Shown: piece by piece, positions 54,940-62,287 of the stretch | Layout: every line of letters begins with the position of its first letter | Numbering within the stretch: the stretch's first letter is position 1 | Assembly (NCBI GenBank): GCA_015061955.1 | Contig: SUVO01000007.1 | Location: 62,001 to 126,000 of the forward strand | Direction of reading: 5' to 3' | Origin: Verrucomicrobiaceae bacterium | Lineage (GTDB): Bacteria > Verrucomicrobiota > Verrucomicrobiia > Opitutales > Intestinicryptomonadaceae | DNA length: 64,000 bases | Notes under the pieces: generated by a model | The model's database searches: none | Seen by the model: the letters and a program-made list of their open reading frames with translations, nothing else | What the model was told of the DNA's origin: nothing | Made by a program: the position numbers and the translations under genes

Positions 54940-55968
54940 ATGCGTAGGCTTTTTAGATTGTCGATTTTATTGTTGGTGTTGTTTGATTTTGCATATTCTG
55001 CATTATCGCAACACAAAAATGTTTTCGACAATTTTATAAAAGTCGAAAATATACAGAAAATTCTACCGTCTATAAATGCAGAAATAAAAAAATGTGGTGT
55101 TGATGTTGCATTGTTTTTGGTGTACAAAAATGGCGAATGTAAATACGGCAGAGTTATAACCGATAAAAATTTAGATATAAATAAAACAACTTTTCCATTG
55201 GGAAAAACATCGGTTGCGTTGGTGTCGTTAATGGCAGAAAATATGCAACACAATGGTGTTATAAATACATCGAGTGATGTGTCGAAAATTTTTTCTAAGT
55301 TTAGAACAACCAAAGGCAACATAAAAGGTGCAACTATTGAAAATTTGCTTTCACAAACAGCAGGTGTTCCATATTTAGCCGATAAAATTCCACCAGAAAG
55401 CTCGGTAGATGAGTTTTTTGATACTCTTGCACAAATGGATTTTTCGGTGTCGGGTAGCTCTTATTATCCGTCGGTTGCATCTCAAGCAATAGTTGGTTAT
55501 GTGTTGGCGTATTCTAACGAAACAAATTCTAAAGATTTAAAAAAATCGTTTGTGCGTTCTTGCAGAAAATATTTGTTTAATCCGTTGAAGATTGATGTTG
55601 TTAAGTTTCGTAATTTCGATAAGTGGTCGTTTACAACAAGAGCGTTTGCTTTAAATTTGCAAGGAATACAAAGTTGGTTAGCTTGCGAAACATCGGATAA
55701 TCCACCAATAGCAACTGCATCGGCAATAGCACTCCGACGCAATAATTTTCTTTCTAATTCTGCTTGTAGCAATGGATGGCAAAAATTTGCAAAGGCACCT
55801 TTTAATGCAGTTTATACAGCAGATTCTAACAATATGACTGTTATCTATAAAGTTGGGCAAGATACTTTGGCAGTGTCGTTTTTCATAAAGAAGGACAAGG
55901 GCGATTATGATTTCTCGTTTGCAAATATTTTAAAAAATGTAAATTTACTTCTTACCGAAAAATTTTAA
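54940..55968 (+). CDS. Exported serine beta-lactamase-like protein lacking catalytic motif
   Basis: 342 residues with a Sec signal peptide ending near ALSQ. The body resembles class C beta-lactamase or esterase folds: ENLLSQTAGVPYLAD matches the HLLSHTSGLP block and the preceding NGVINTSSDVSKIF matches the 'LxLDDPVxKYLP' stretch. The nucleophile SxxK motif should fall in FPLGKTSVAL, where Ser and Lys are replaced. The later Tyr motif is also altered (YYPSVASQ instead of YSNxG). A binding or pseudoenzyme role is likely; function unknown. Confidence 0.65.
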   Translation: MRRLFRLSILLLVLFDFAYSALSQHKNVFDNFIKVENIQKILPSINAEIKKCGVDVALFLVYKNGECKYGRVITDKNLDINKTTFPLGKTSVALVSLMAENMQHNGVINTSSDVSKIFSKFRTTKGNIKGATIENLLSQTAGVPYLADKIPPESSVDEFFDTLAQMDFSVSGSSYYPSVASQAIVGYVLAYSNETNSKDLKKSFVRSCRKYLFNPLKIDVVKFRNFDKWSFTTRAFALNLQGIQSWLACETSDNPPIATASAIALRRNNFLSNSACSNGWQKFAKAPFNAVYTADSNNMTVIYKVGQDTLAVSFFIKKDKGDYDFSFANILKNVNLLLTEKF

Positions 55969-55974
55969 TTAGTT

Positions 55975-56922
55975 ATGAAAAATATAATTTTTTTTATTCT
56001 CTTTTGTACTTGTTCGTGTTGGGCTAATTTGAAGATAGCCTTTATTAGCGACTCGTCGTTAATGCAGGTAAATTCGGCAATTTTCAATGGTATTAAAAAC
56101 ACTGCAAAAGAGTTGTCGGCAACAAGTGGAAAACAAATTAAGGTTGAGCTTTTTTTGGCATCTAATGCAGTAGAAGAAGCTGATTTGCTTTCAAAGGCTC
56201 TAATAAATGGTTATTCGGGAGCAGTGGTGTATCCAATAGATAGTGCAAATATTTCACCAAAGATTTCTGAATTAAAAAAATCAGGTTTCCCTGTTGTAGT
56301 AGTTGGCAGAAATATAAAAAGTTCCGATGCGTTGTCGTTTGTTGGTACAAATTGCGATAAATACGAAGCGTTAATTCAGTATGTTTTAGAAAAACGCAGT
56401 GAAGTTAATACAAAAATTGCTTGTTATTTCAAGGGAAATTCGTTGCAAAATGTAGATATAGAAGATACTGCAAAAATCGACGAGTTATTTGCATCGTTAA
56501 TGGAGTTATCTAAAATAAAAGAGTGCTTGAAAAATAAGGTTATGTCGGTAGATGTTATAGACTTTTACAGCGTTTATGCCGAAAAAAATAAAATAGATAT
56601 AATGCGTAGAGATAGTTATGGCGAGATATTCTTTTCGCCTCAAATACTTTCAAATATGCAACCAATTCAGCCCGATACAGATCGTGTTTTTGCTCTGTGT
56701 ATAGGTGCTTTACCAATGCTTGAATTCTATTTTGCTACTAATTCAATCACCGATTGTATTTACGACGACTATTATGGATGGGGTGTGTTTGCTTTAAGAG
56801 CAATTGTATTTAACAAAACTTTCAAAAATACAGTAAAGAAAGAATATTTGTTGAATCCAATACATGTAAAAAAAGAAAACTACAAAGTGTTTGTTGCCGA
56901 TTGGCAAAAGTGGTTGCGTTAG
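55975..56922 (+). CDS. Orphan periplasmic sugar-binding protein-like
   Basis: 315 residues with a signal peptide ending SCWAN near residue 18. Resembles the LacI-type periplasmic binding fold: IAFISDSSLMQVNSAIFNGIKNTAKEL, GAVVYPIDSANISPKISELKKSGFPVVVVGR and SFVGTN. ATPase and permease genes are absent, so it may act as a sensor or signalling protein rather than in transport. It follows the serine-hydrolase-like gene by 6 bases. Confidence 0.78.
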   Translation: MKNIIFFILFCTCSCWANLKIAFISDSSLMQVNSAIFNGIKNTAKELSATSGKQIKVELFLASNAVEEADLLSKALINGYSGAVVYPIDSANISPKISELKKSGFPVVVVGRNIKSSDALSFVGTNCDKYEALIQYVLEKRSEVNTKIACYFKGNSLQNVDIEDTAKIDELFASLMELSKIKECLKNKVMSVDVIDFYSVYAEKNKIDIMRRDSYGEIFFSPQILSNMQPIQPDTDRVFALCIGALPMLEFYFATNSITDCIYDDYYGWGVFALRAIVFNKTFKNTVKKEYLLNPIHVKKENYKVFVADWQKWLR

Positions 56923-56928
56923 GTTAAT

Positions 56929-57741
56929 TTATTTACATCTGCTTCGGCGTACTTCGTACAGACAAATTGCTGCAGCAACATTTACATTCATACTGTCTGA
57001 TAACCCGTCCGACATCGGTATAATAACAAGTTCGTCAAGAATATTGTTCCAATCGTCGCCCAAGCCATCTTTTTCGCTACCCATAACAATGGCAGTTGGC
57101 TCCGAGAAATCGGCGTCCCACAAATTTTTAGTTGCTTTTAGATGCGCTCCAAAAGTTTTTATGTTGTGTTCTTTTAGCCAAGAAACACATTCATCAACGC
57201 TTGCAACTGCAATTTGGCTCGAGAACACTCCACCTTGCGAGGCACGAATTACCGATGGATTAAATATATCGCAAACTGCGTTTGTAACAATTACAGCATC
57301 GGCACCTAAACTATCGGCAGTACGTATTAACGCACCTAAGTTTCCCGATTTTTCAATAGAGTCAACTATCAATATAAGAGGTGCTTTTTCTGTTGGAAGT
57401 TTTATATTTGCAAGCGAGCAATCCCACTGTTTTGCAATGCCAATTAATCCATCGCAACCTTGGCGATTTGATATTTTTTCAAACGCACCTTCCGACAATC
57501 TGCACAGAGGAATTTGTTTTTGTTGGCGAATGTTTTCTATAAATTTTGAATGTTCAGGGCTTTTGAAAAATTCTGGGCAAAAATAGATTTCTTCGGCACC
57601 TATTTTTTCAATACATCTGGAAAGTTCACGCAAGCCTTCTGCCACAAAAAGACCAAGCTTTTTGCGTGCTGAACGTTCTTGAAGCTTTATTAAATTTTTA
57701 ACTCTTGGGTTTTGTCGGCTCTGTATAAATTCTTCTGTCAT
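56929..57741 (-). CDS. TrmH/SpoU family RNA methyltransferase
   Basis: About 270 residues. N-terminal substrate-binding region (NPRVKNLIKLQERSARKKLGLFVAEG) followed by a SPOUT trefoil-knot domain: EKSGNLGALIRTADSLGAD, VMGSEKDGLG and the knot motif IPMSDGLSDSMNVNVAAAICLYE. Methylates a 2'-O ribose in tRNA or 23S rRNA; the exact target is not determinable. ATG 57741 is preferred over GTG 57756. Convergent with the periplasmic protein gene, 6 bases apart. Confidence 0.93.
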   Translation of the reverse strand: MTEEFIQSRQNPRVKNLIKLQERSARKKLGLFVAEGLRELSRCIEKIGAEEIYFCPEFFKSPEHSKFIENIRQQKQIPLCRLSEGAFEKISNRQGCDGLIGIAKQWDCSLANIKLPTEKAPLILIVDSIEKSGNLGALIRTADSLGADAVIVTNAVCDIFNPSVIRASQGGVFSSQIAVASVDECVSWLKEHNIKTFGAHLKATKNLWDADFSEPTAIVMGSEKDGLGDDWNNILDELVIIPMSDGLSDSMNVNVAAAICLYEVRRSRCK

Positions 57742-57813
57742 ATTTTTTTCTTGCACCTATACAAAAATATAATGATAAATATTACAACTTTAATTTTTGC
57801 AGAAGTTTTTTAT

Positions 57814-59037
57814 ATGAGTAATATTTTAGTTCCTAAGAATTTTGTCCCAACGCCATTTTCGTATAGAGAAATTGTCGAGCTTGATATCGACGATCTCAAT
57901 AATTTGGGCGTCGGAGTAGGGCGTATTGACGGCTGGGTAGTTATGGTTCCGTACGCACTTGCTGGCGAACGAGTAAAAGCCAGTGTTTATAAAAACCATA
58001 AAAATTTTTCAGAGGCAGATTTGGTTGAAGTTTTGAAACCATCGCCTGATAGAGTCGAAGCAAAGTGTAAACTTTTCGGGAAGTGTGGTGGGTGTCAGTA
58101 TCAACATTTGTCGTACGAAGCCCAGTTGAAGTGGAAACAAAAACAAGTACAAGATTTAATGCAACGCATCGGAGGTATTAACTTTCCCGTATCGCCAACG
58201 CATCGTTCACCAGCTGAGTATGGGTATCGTTCAAAGCTTACGCCACACTACGAGCGTCCACGAGGTAGTGAAATGCCTATTGGTTTTATTATGCAGGGCA
58301 GACGAAATACTCTTGTTGATGTTCCATATTGTCCAATTGCATCGAAGTCAATAAACGAGGCTTTGCCTCAGGCTCGTGCCGATTTGCTTTCGCGTTCTGC
58401 TAAATTTAAACGTGGTGGTACTATTTTGTTGCGCGATTGTCTTGAGGGCGTTTGTCAGGATAACAAAGCTATTGTAACTGAGCGTGTGGGTGGTATAACG
58501 TATCAGTTTTGTGCTGGCGAGTTTTTCCAGAACAATCCCTTTATTTTGCCAGAGCTTGTTGAATTTGCAATAGATCACGCATCTGGATGCAAAAATTTAG
58601 TTGACGCTTATTGTGGCGTTGGCGTTTTTGCGTTGGCTGGGGCAAAGAAATTTGAAAATGTTGCAGGTGTCGAAATTAGTGCTAAGGCAATAGAATGTGC
58701 TAATATAAATGCTCGCATAAATAACATTACTAATTGCGAGTTCTTAATTGGTAAGGCTGAAACTATTTTTGAAGATGTAGCAAAACGCTTTAATGGCTCT
58801 GAAACATCTATGATTATTGACCCACCAAGAGCAGGGTGCGATACTAAGTTTTTGGAACAACTAATTGCATTTGCACCTAAAAAGTTGGTTTATGTTTCGT
58901 GTGGTCCAGATACACAAGCAAGAGACTTGGCATATCTGACACAACATGGTTATCAAATCGAGCTTTTGCAACCGTTCGATTTATTCCCACAAACTCGTCA
59001 CATAGAAAATGTTGCAGTTTTAAAATTAAAATCCTAA
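57814..59037 (+). CDS. RumA/RlmD-type RNA uracil-5 methyltransferase
   Basis: About 407 residues. An N-terminal TRAM domain (VELDIDDLNNLGVGVGRIDGWVVMVPYALAGE), a [4Fe-4S] motif CKLFGKCGGCQYQHL, the SAM-binding region AYCGVGVFALAGAKKF and catalytic Cys in VYVSCGPDTQARDLAYL. Methylates C5 of uracil in 23S rRNA (or tRNA, as in TrmA). I chose ATG 57814 (MSNILVPKNF); the longer in-frame openings at 57712 and 57772 are unlike the family. It starts divergently from the TrmH-type gene. Confidence 0.93.
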   Translation: MSNILVPKNFVPTPFSYREIVELDIDDLNNLGVGVGRIDGWVVMVPYALAGERVKASVYKNHKNFSEADLVEVLKPSPDRVEAKCKLFGKCGGCQYQHLSYEAQLKWKQKQVQDLMQRIGGINFPVSPTHRSPAEYGYRSKLTPHYERPRGSEMPIGFIMQGRRNTLVDVPYCPIASKSINEALPQARADLLSRSAKFKRGGTILLRDCLEGVCQDNKAIVTERVGGITYQFCAGEFFQNNPFILPELVEFAIDHASGCKNLVDAYCGVGVFALAGAKKFENVAGVEISAKAIECANINARINNITNCEFLIGKAETIFEDVAKRFNGSETSMIIDPPRAGCDTKFLEQLIAFAPKKLVYVSCGPDTQARDLAYLTQHGYQIELLQPFDLFPQTRHIENVAVLKLKS

Positions 59038-59038
59038 T

Positions 59039-60832
59039 ATGTGTACTATGAGAACTTTAATATTTGTGTTTTTGTTTGTTGCTGTATCGGTATTTGCTGA
59101 TTCGGTTTTTGAACGTGTAAATTTGATTGAAACCAAAATAAACGGAAGCGTAAGTGAGCATTCGTATAACTTAAAAAAGCAACCTGATGGTGCGTATCGA
59201 GTTCACGTTCCAATCGCCCAACTTACTGCAGATATCGACTATATCGACATTGTTGGCGATTTTGGAAAAGCCAAAAAGGGCGAAGATGGTTATTTTGTTT
59301 TGCCACCTAATTCGATTGGTTCTTTTACAAAAGATAATGGTAAAGCCGAGCAACGCAATATGAGTTTGCCAATTTTTGGTATGAAAAATCCTCGTAATTG
59401 TTTTGTTGCAATCGTAAAAGGGTTGCGTTTTGAATTTTCGACTATTGTAAATGTTGAAAATGGTAATTATTTGATGTTCCCACGCTTTCACATAAAGGGC
59501 ATAGAGTTTGCACCATACGAAGATTTGATTATAGATTTTTACGAGTTGAAAGGCGATAATGCAAATTACAGTGGTATGGGCAGAACGTATCGTAAATATC
59601 AGTTAGATAGGGGCGAAGTTAAGCCAATTAAAGAGCGTATAAAAACAAGTCCAAGCCTTAAGTACACAACCGAATCTATTTTTGTGCGTCTTACACAGGG
59701 TACAAAAGATCGCGATACACGTTATCCATTGCAAACTGCCGAAAATGCATCTGAGGTAAAAGTAGTTGTAAGTTTCGACGAAGTTATGGAAAAAATGCGC
59801 CAGTTCTACAAACTTGGTATGCGTAAGATTGAAGTTTGTTTTGTTGCTTGGAATATTGAAGGCTTTGAAGGGCGATTGCCCGACTTGTTTCCACCCGATC
59901 CAGCCTTTGGTGGTGAAGCTAAAATGAAAGAGGCTATTGCGCTTGGTAAAAGCTTGGGCTACCAGATGACCAATCACGTTTGCAACTGGATTGCATCTCG
60001 CAATGCTAAGCGATATTCCGACGATATTGTTGCTAAAACGCAAACTGGCGACTTAATGCATTATCCAATTATTCGTATTCCAAGTGGCTTGTCTTATGTA
60101 CCTTGCTTTCAGGTTGTTTACGACAAATTTATCGACGAAGATTATAAAGGTATGCAAGATTTAGGTTTTACTTGCGGAACACATCATATCGATGTAACTA
60201 GTGCGCGTCCACCATTTGTATGTCATGATCCTCGCCATCCGTGTACTCGCAAAGATACAGCCGAGTATCAAAATAAGATAGGCGAAAAGTGTAAACAATA
60301 CTTTGGTGGTTTTTCGTCGGAAGCTGGTTTTGACCACGTTGCTCGCACTATGGATTTTGCATTGTATACAAACGCATTCTTTCGTACAAAAATCCGAGCT
60401 AAACATTTAAAAAGAAAATACGACTTAGGTCTTTTGGATAATAGAACTATACCACTTTGGCAAATAGTTTATCATGGTATAATCTTGAGCAATTCAGATT
60501 GGGAAACTATCGACTTGTACAATGATAGAGGTTGTCCAGAATTAGCAACATGGCGACGCCTTCAGTTTTGGGAGTATGGTGGCAGACCTGTATTCTACTG
60601 GAAAAAAGCTGAACCAGTTGAAGAAGTCTTGAAAATCTACAAAGAGTATCAACCTATGGTTTATTTGCAGTACGAGTTTATGGATTTTCACGGCGAAATT
60701 GCTCCAAAAGTATTTATAACTCGTTATTCTGACGGCAGTGAAGTTATAACAAATCATAGTAAAAATCCATTTGAGTATAAAGGGCAATCTGTTCCTGCCG
60801 AAGATTATAAGTTATTTAAAGCAAGCAGATAA
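59039..60832 (+). CDS. Secreted putative glycoside hydrolase (DUF5696-like), paralogue 2
   Basis: 597 residues with a signal peptide ending VFADS near residue 22. It is homologous over its length to the protein at 33481: GRLPDLFPPDPAFGGEAKMKEA, HHIDVTSA, FGGFSSEAGFDH, PLWQIVYHGI and WEYGGRPVFYWK. The conserved HHID Asp and FSSE Glu are catalytic candidates. It follows the methyltransferase by 1 base and ends just before the first copy of the repeated terminator that begins the surface-protein array. Substrate unknown; the DUF5696 relation is from memory. Confidence 0.7.
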   Translation: MCTMRTLIFVFLFVAVSVFADSVFERVNLIETKINGSVSEHSYNLKKQPDGAYRVHVPIAQLTADIDYIDIVGDFGKAKKGEDGYFVLPPNSIGSFTKDNGKAEQRNMSLPIFGMKNPRNCFVAIVKGLRFEFSTIVNVENGNYLMFPRFHIKGIEFAPYEDLIIDFYELKGDNANYSGMGRTYRKYQLDRGEVKPIKERIKTSPSLKYTTESIFVRLTQGTKDRDTRYPLQTAENASEVKVVVSFDEVMEKMRQFYKLGMRKIEVCFVAWNIEGFEGRLPDLFPPDPAFGGEAKMKEAIALGKSLGYQMTNHVCNWIASRNAKRYSDDIVAKTQTGDLMHYPIIRIPSGLSYVPCFQVVYDKFIDEDYKGMQDLGFTCGTHHIDVTSARPPFVCHDPRHPCTRKDTAEYQNKIGEKCKQYFGGFSSEAGFDHVARTMDFALYTNAFFRTKIRAKHLKRKYDLGLLDNRTIPLWQIVYHGIILSNSDWETIDLYNDRGCPELATWRRLQFWEYGGRPVFYWKKAEPVEEVLKIYKEYQPMVYLQYEFMDFHGEIAPKVFITRYSDGSEVITNHSKNPFEYKGQSVPAEDYKLFKASR

Positions 60833-60857
60833 TTAGAATAAAATATTTTTTTTAGAG

Positions 60858-60887
60858 TGCGTATTGAAAAAATACGCATTTTTTTTT
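60858..60887 (+). terminator. Repeated terminator hairpin, copy 1
   Basis: TGCGTATT-gaaaa-AATACGCA with a run of nine T. It lies 25 bases after the putative hydrolase and immediately before the first G-tract promoter. The same stem recurs at 62187 and 63840. Confidence 0.9.
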
Positions 60888-60896
60888 ATTTTTTAC

Positions 60897-60926
60897 TTGA
60901 CAAACATTGTTGGGGGGGGGTAGCAT
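60897..60926 (+). promoter_or_regulatory. Promoter with G9 spacer tract, copy 1 (likely phase-variable)
   Basis: TTGACA (60897-60902) and TAGCAT (60921-60926) are separated by 18 bases, of which 60912-60920 are nine consecutive G. The -35 box is a perfect consensus and the -10 matches at four positions. Loss or gain of a G changes the spacer from 18 to the optimal 17 or to 19, which would alter transcription. Confidence 0.75.
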
Positions 60927-60956
60927 TTGCTAAGTAAATTTAAAAAAGGAAACATT

Positions 60957-62162
60957 ATGAAAAAAAGTTTAATTCCAATAATGCTTGCATTTGCTTCTAT
61001 GGCTTATGCAACAGATATAAATGTTACATCAGTTGATTCTGCAAATCCAACACAATTAACAAAGGTAAGTACTCTTGCTTTCGACTTCAAAAATGGTTCG
61101 GAATCTGGATTAGATAATGTGTACGGTACTTATACTGCTAGAATAAATGCAGATAAATCGATAGTTACTATTGCCGAGAATGTACATCTTGATTTTACAT
61201 ACAACGATAGCCAGATTTGGTCGGGTTTGACTATGGCTGCTGGGTCTTCTATTAACTTAACTGAAGCTAAAGGTGGCTTGCGTTTGCAAAAAAACGCTGC
61301 AACTATCCGTGGCGATATTACTATAAATGGTTTTAAGCACACCAGTGATTATTATTTTGGTGGAGATAATTATGCTCTTCATATAAAAGGTATAACTGCA
61401 AACTTTAGAGGCAATTCTAGTTTAACACAGTTAGGCGTATATGGGGCATATAATGATTTCTCTCGTTCAATGAATAGAATTTCGGGTACGTTCGATGTTA
61501 ACACTACTGGAAAATTAAAGTTCGACGATTATGTTTATTTCCATTCTTCTACAATTATATTGAAGAGTTCAAATTCTCTTATTTCCGGTGCAGGCGTAGA
61601 AAAAAATGCAACAAATGTTGATGCAGGTTTGAAAAACGCTACAAGCCAAGCCGACTCAACATTCTATTTTATAAATGGCAATGGAGATAAGAGTTATGAA
61701 TTGAAAGAATGCGAGGTTGTTATAAACGCTTCCGCAGCAAACGAATTCGGTACTTTTAATGTGTACAGCGGTTCTACTTTAAAGTTGATTTCTGAAACTC
61801 TTAAAGACGGCACTTCGGCTTTCAAAGTTAATGAGCTTAACATCTTTACTGAAAATGCAACAACCGAAGGTGCTACTGCTATGAACAACGATTTGTCACT
61901 CACTCTTCAGTTGAATTTTTATGAAGGCAATAGCGATAATATGTTCATCGGCAATTTGGAAGAACTTATCGATTTGGCAGATGTAAAATTTCAAGTATAC
62001 AATCATTCTCTCTCTAAGTATGAAGATGGTGTTTTAGGTGAAAACTTCTTCATAAATGATGGCTGGATTTCAAGAACTCCTGAAGTTCCAGAGCCAGCCG
62101 AATGGGCAATGATTTTCGGAGCAATTGCGTTGGGCTTTGTGGCGTATCGCAGAAGAAAATAA
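60957..62162 (+). CDS. Secreted PEP-CTERM-type surface protein 1
   Basis: 401 residues. Signal peptide MKKSLIPIMLAFASMAYATD, then a beta-rich repetitive region with no cysteines or catalytic motif (IWSGLTMAAGSSINL, GGLRLQKNAATIRGDITI), which resembles autotransporter or adhesin-type beta-helices. The C-terminus is VPEPAEWAMIFGAIALGF then VAYRRRK: a PEP motif, a membrane helix and a basic end, the signal that exosortase-type systems use for surface sorting. AAGGA precedes the start. Transcription is expected from the G9 promoter. Terminator follows 24 bases after the stop. No exosortase gene is in the window. Confidence 0.82.
   Translation: MKKSLIPIMLAFASMAYATDINVTSVDSANPTQLTKVSTLAFDFKNGSESGLDNVYGTYTARINADKSIVTIAENVHLDFTYNDSQIWSGLTMAAGSSINLTEAKGGLRLQKNAATIRGDITINGFKHTSDYYFGGDNYALHIKGITANFRGNSSLTQLGVYGAYNDFSRSMNRISGTFDVNTTGKLKFDDYVYFHSSTIILKSSNSLISGAGVEKNATNVDAGLKNATSQADSTFYFINGNGDKSYELKECEVVINASAANEFGTFNVYSGSTLKLISETLKDGTSAFKVNELNIFTENATTEGATAMNNDLSLTLQLNFYEGNSDNMFIGNLEELIDLADVKFQVYNHSLSKYEDGVLGENFFINDGWISRTPEVPEPAEWAMIFGAIALGFVAYRRRK
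62085..62162 (+). repeat. PEP-CTERM anchor repeat, copy 1
   Basis: 78 bases encoding VPEPAEW...YRRRK and the stop. Copy 2 at 63740-63817 differs at only 3 positions (one changes Gly to Ser, two are silent). The upstream parts of the two genes are quite different, so the 3' ends have been homogenised or recently copied. Confidence 0.9.
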
Positions 62163-62186
62163 TGAAAGATAAATAGTTTAGAAAAA

Positions 62187-62215
62187 TGCGTATTGAAAAA
62201 AATACGCATTTTTTT
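62187..62215 (+). terminator. Repeated terminator hairpin, copy 2
   Basis: TGCGTATT-gaaaaa-AATACGCA followed by seven T, 24 bases after the first PEP-CTERM gene. Confidence 0.9.
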
Positions 62216-62226
62216 GTTTTTTTTGC

Positions 62227-62257
62227 TTGACAAAGGTTGCTAGGGGGGGGGTAGCAT
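62227..62257 (+). promoter_or_regulatory. Promoter with G9 spacer tract, copy 2 (likely phase-variable)
   Basis: TTGACA (62227-62232), TAGCAT (62252-62257), spacer 19 bases ending in nine G (62243-62251). The -10 to ATG distance (30 bases) equals that of copy 1, so the module is conserved as a unit. The longer spacer predicts a weaker state than copy 1 at these tract lengths. Confidence 0.75.
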
Positions 62258-62287
62258 TTGCTAGTAAAAATTAATTATACCCTTATT

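Noticed and set aside
54940-55968. Serine-hydrolase-like gene as a pseudogene
   Set aside because: The frame is open for 342 codons with signal peptide and normal codon use; catalytic residues are changed, but no frameshift or stop is present.
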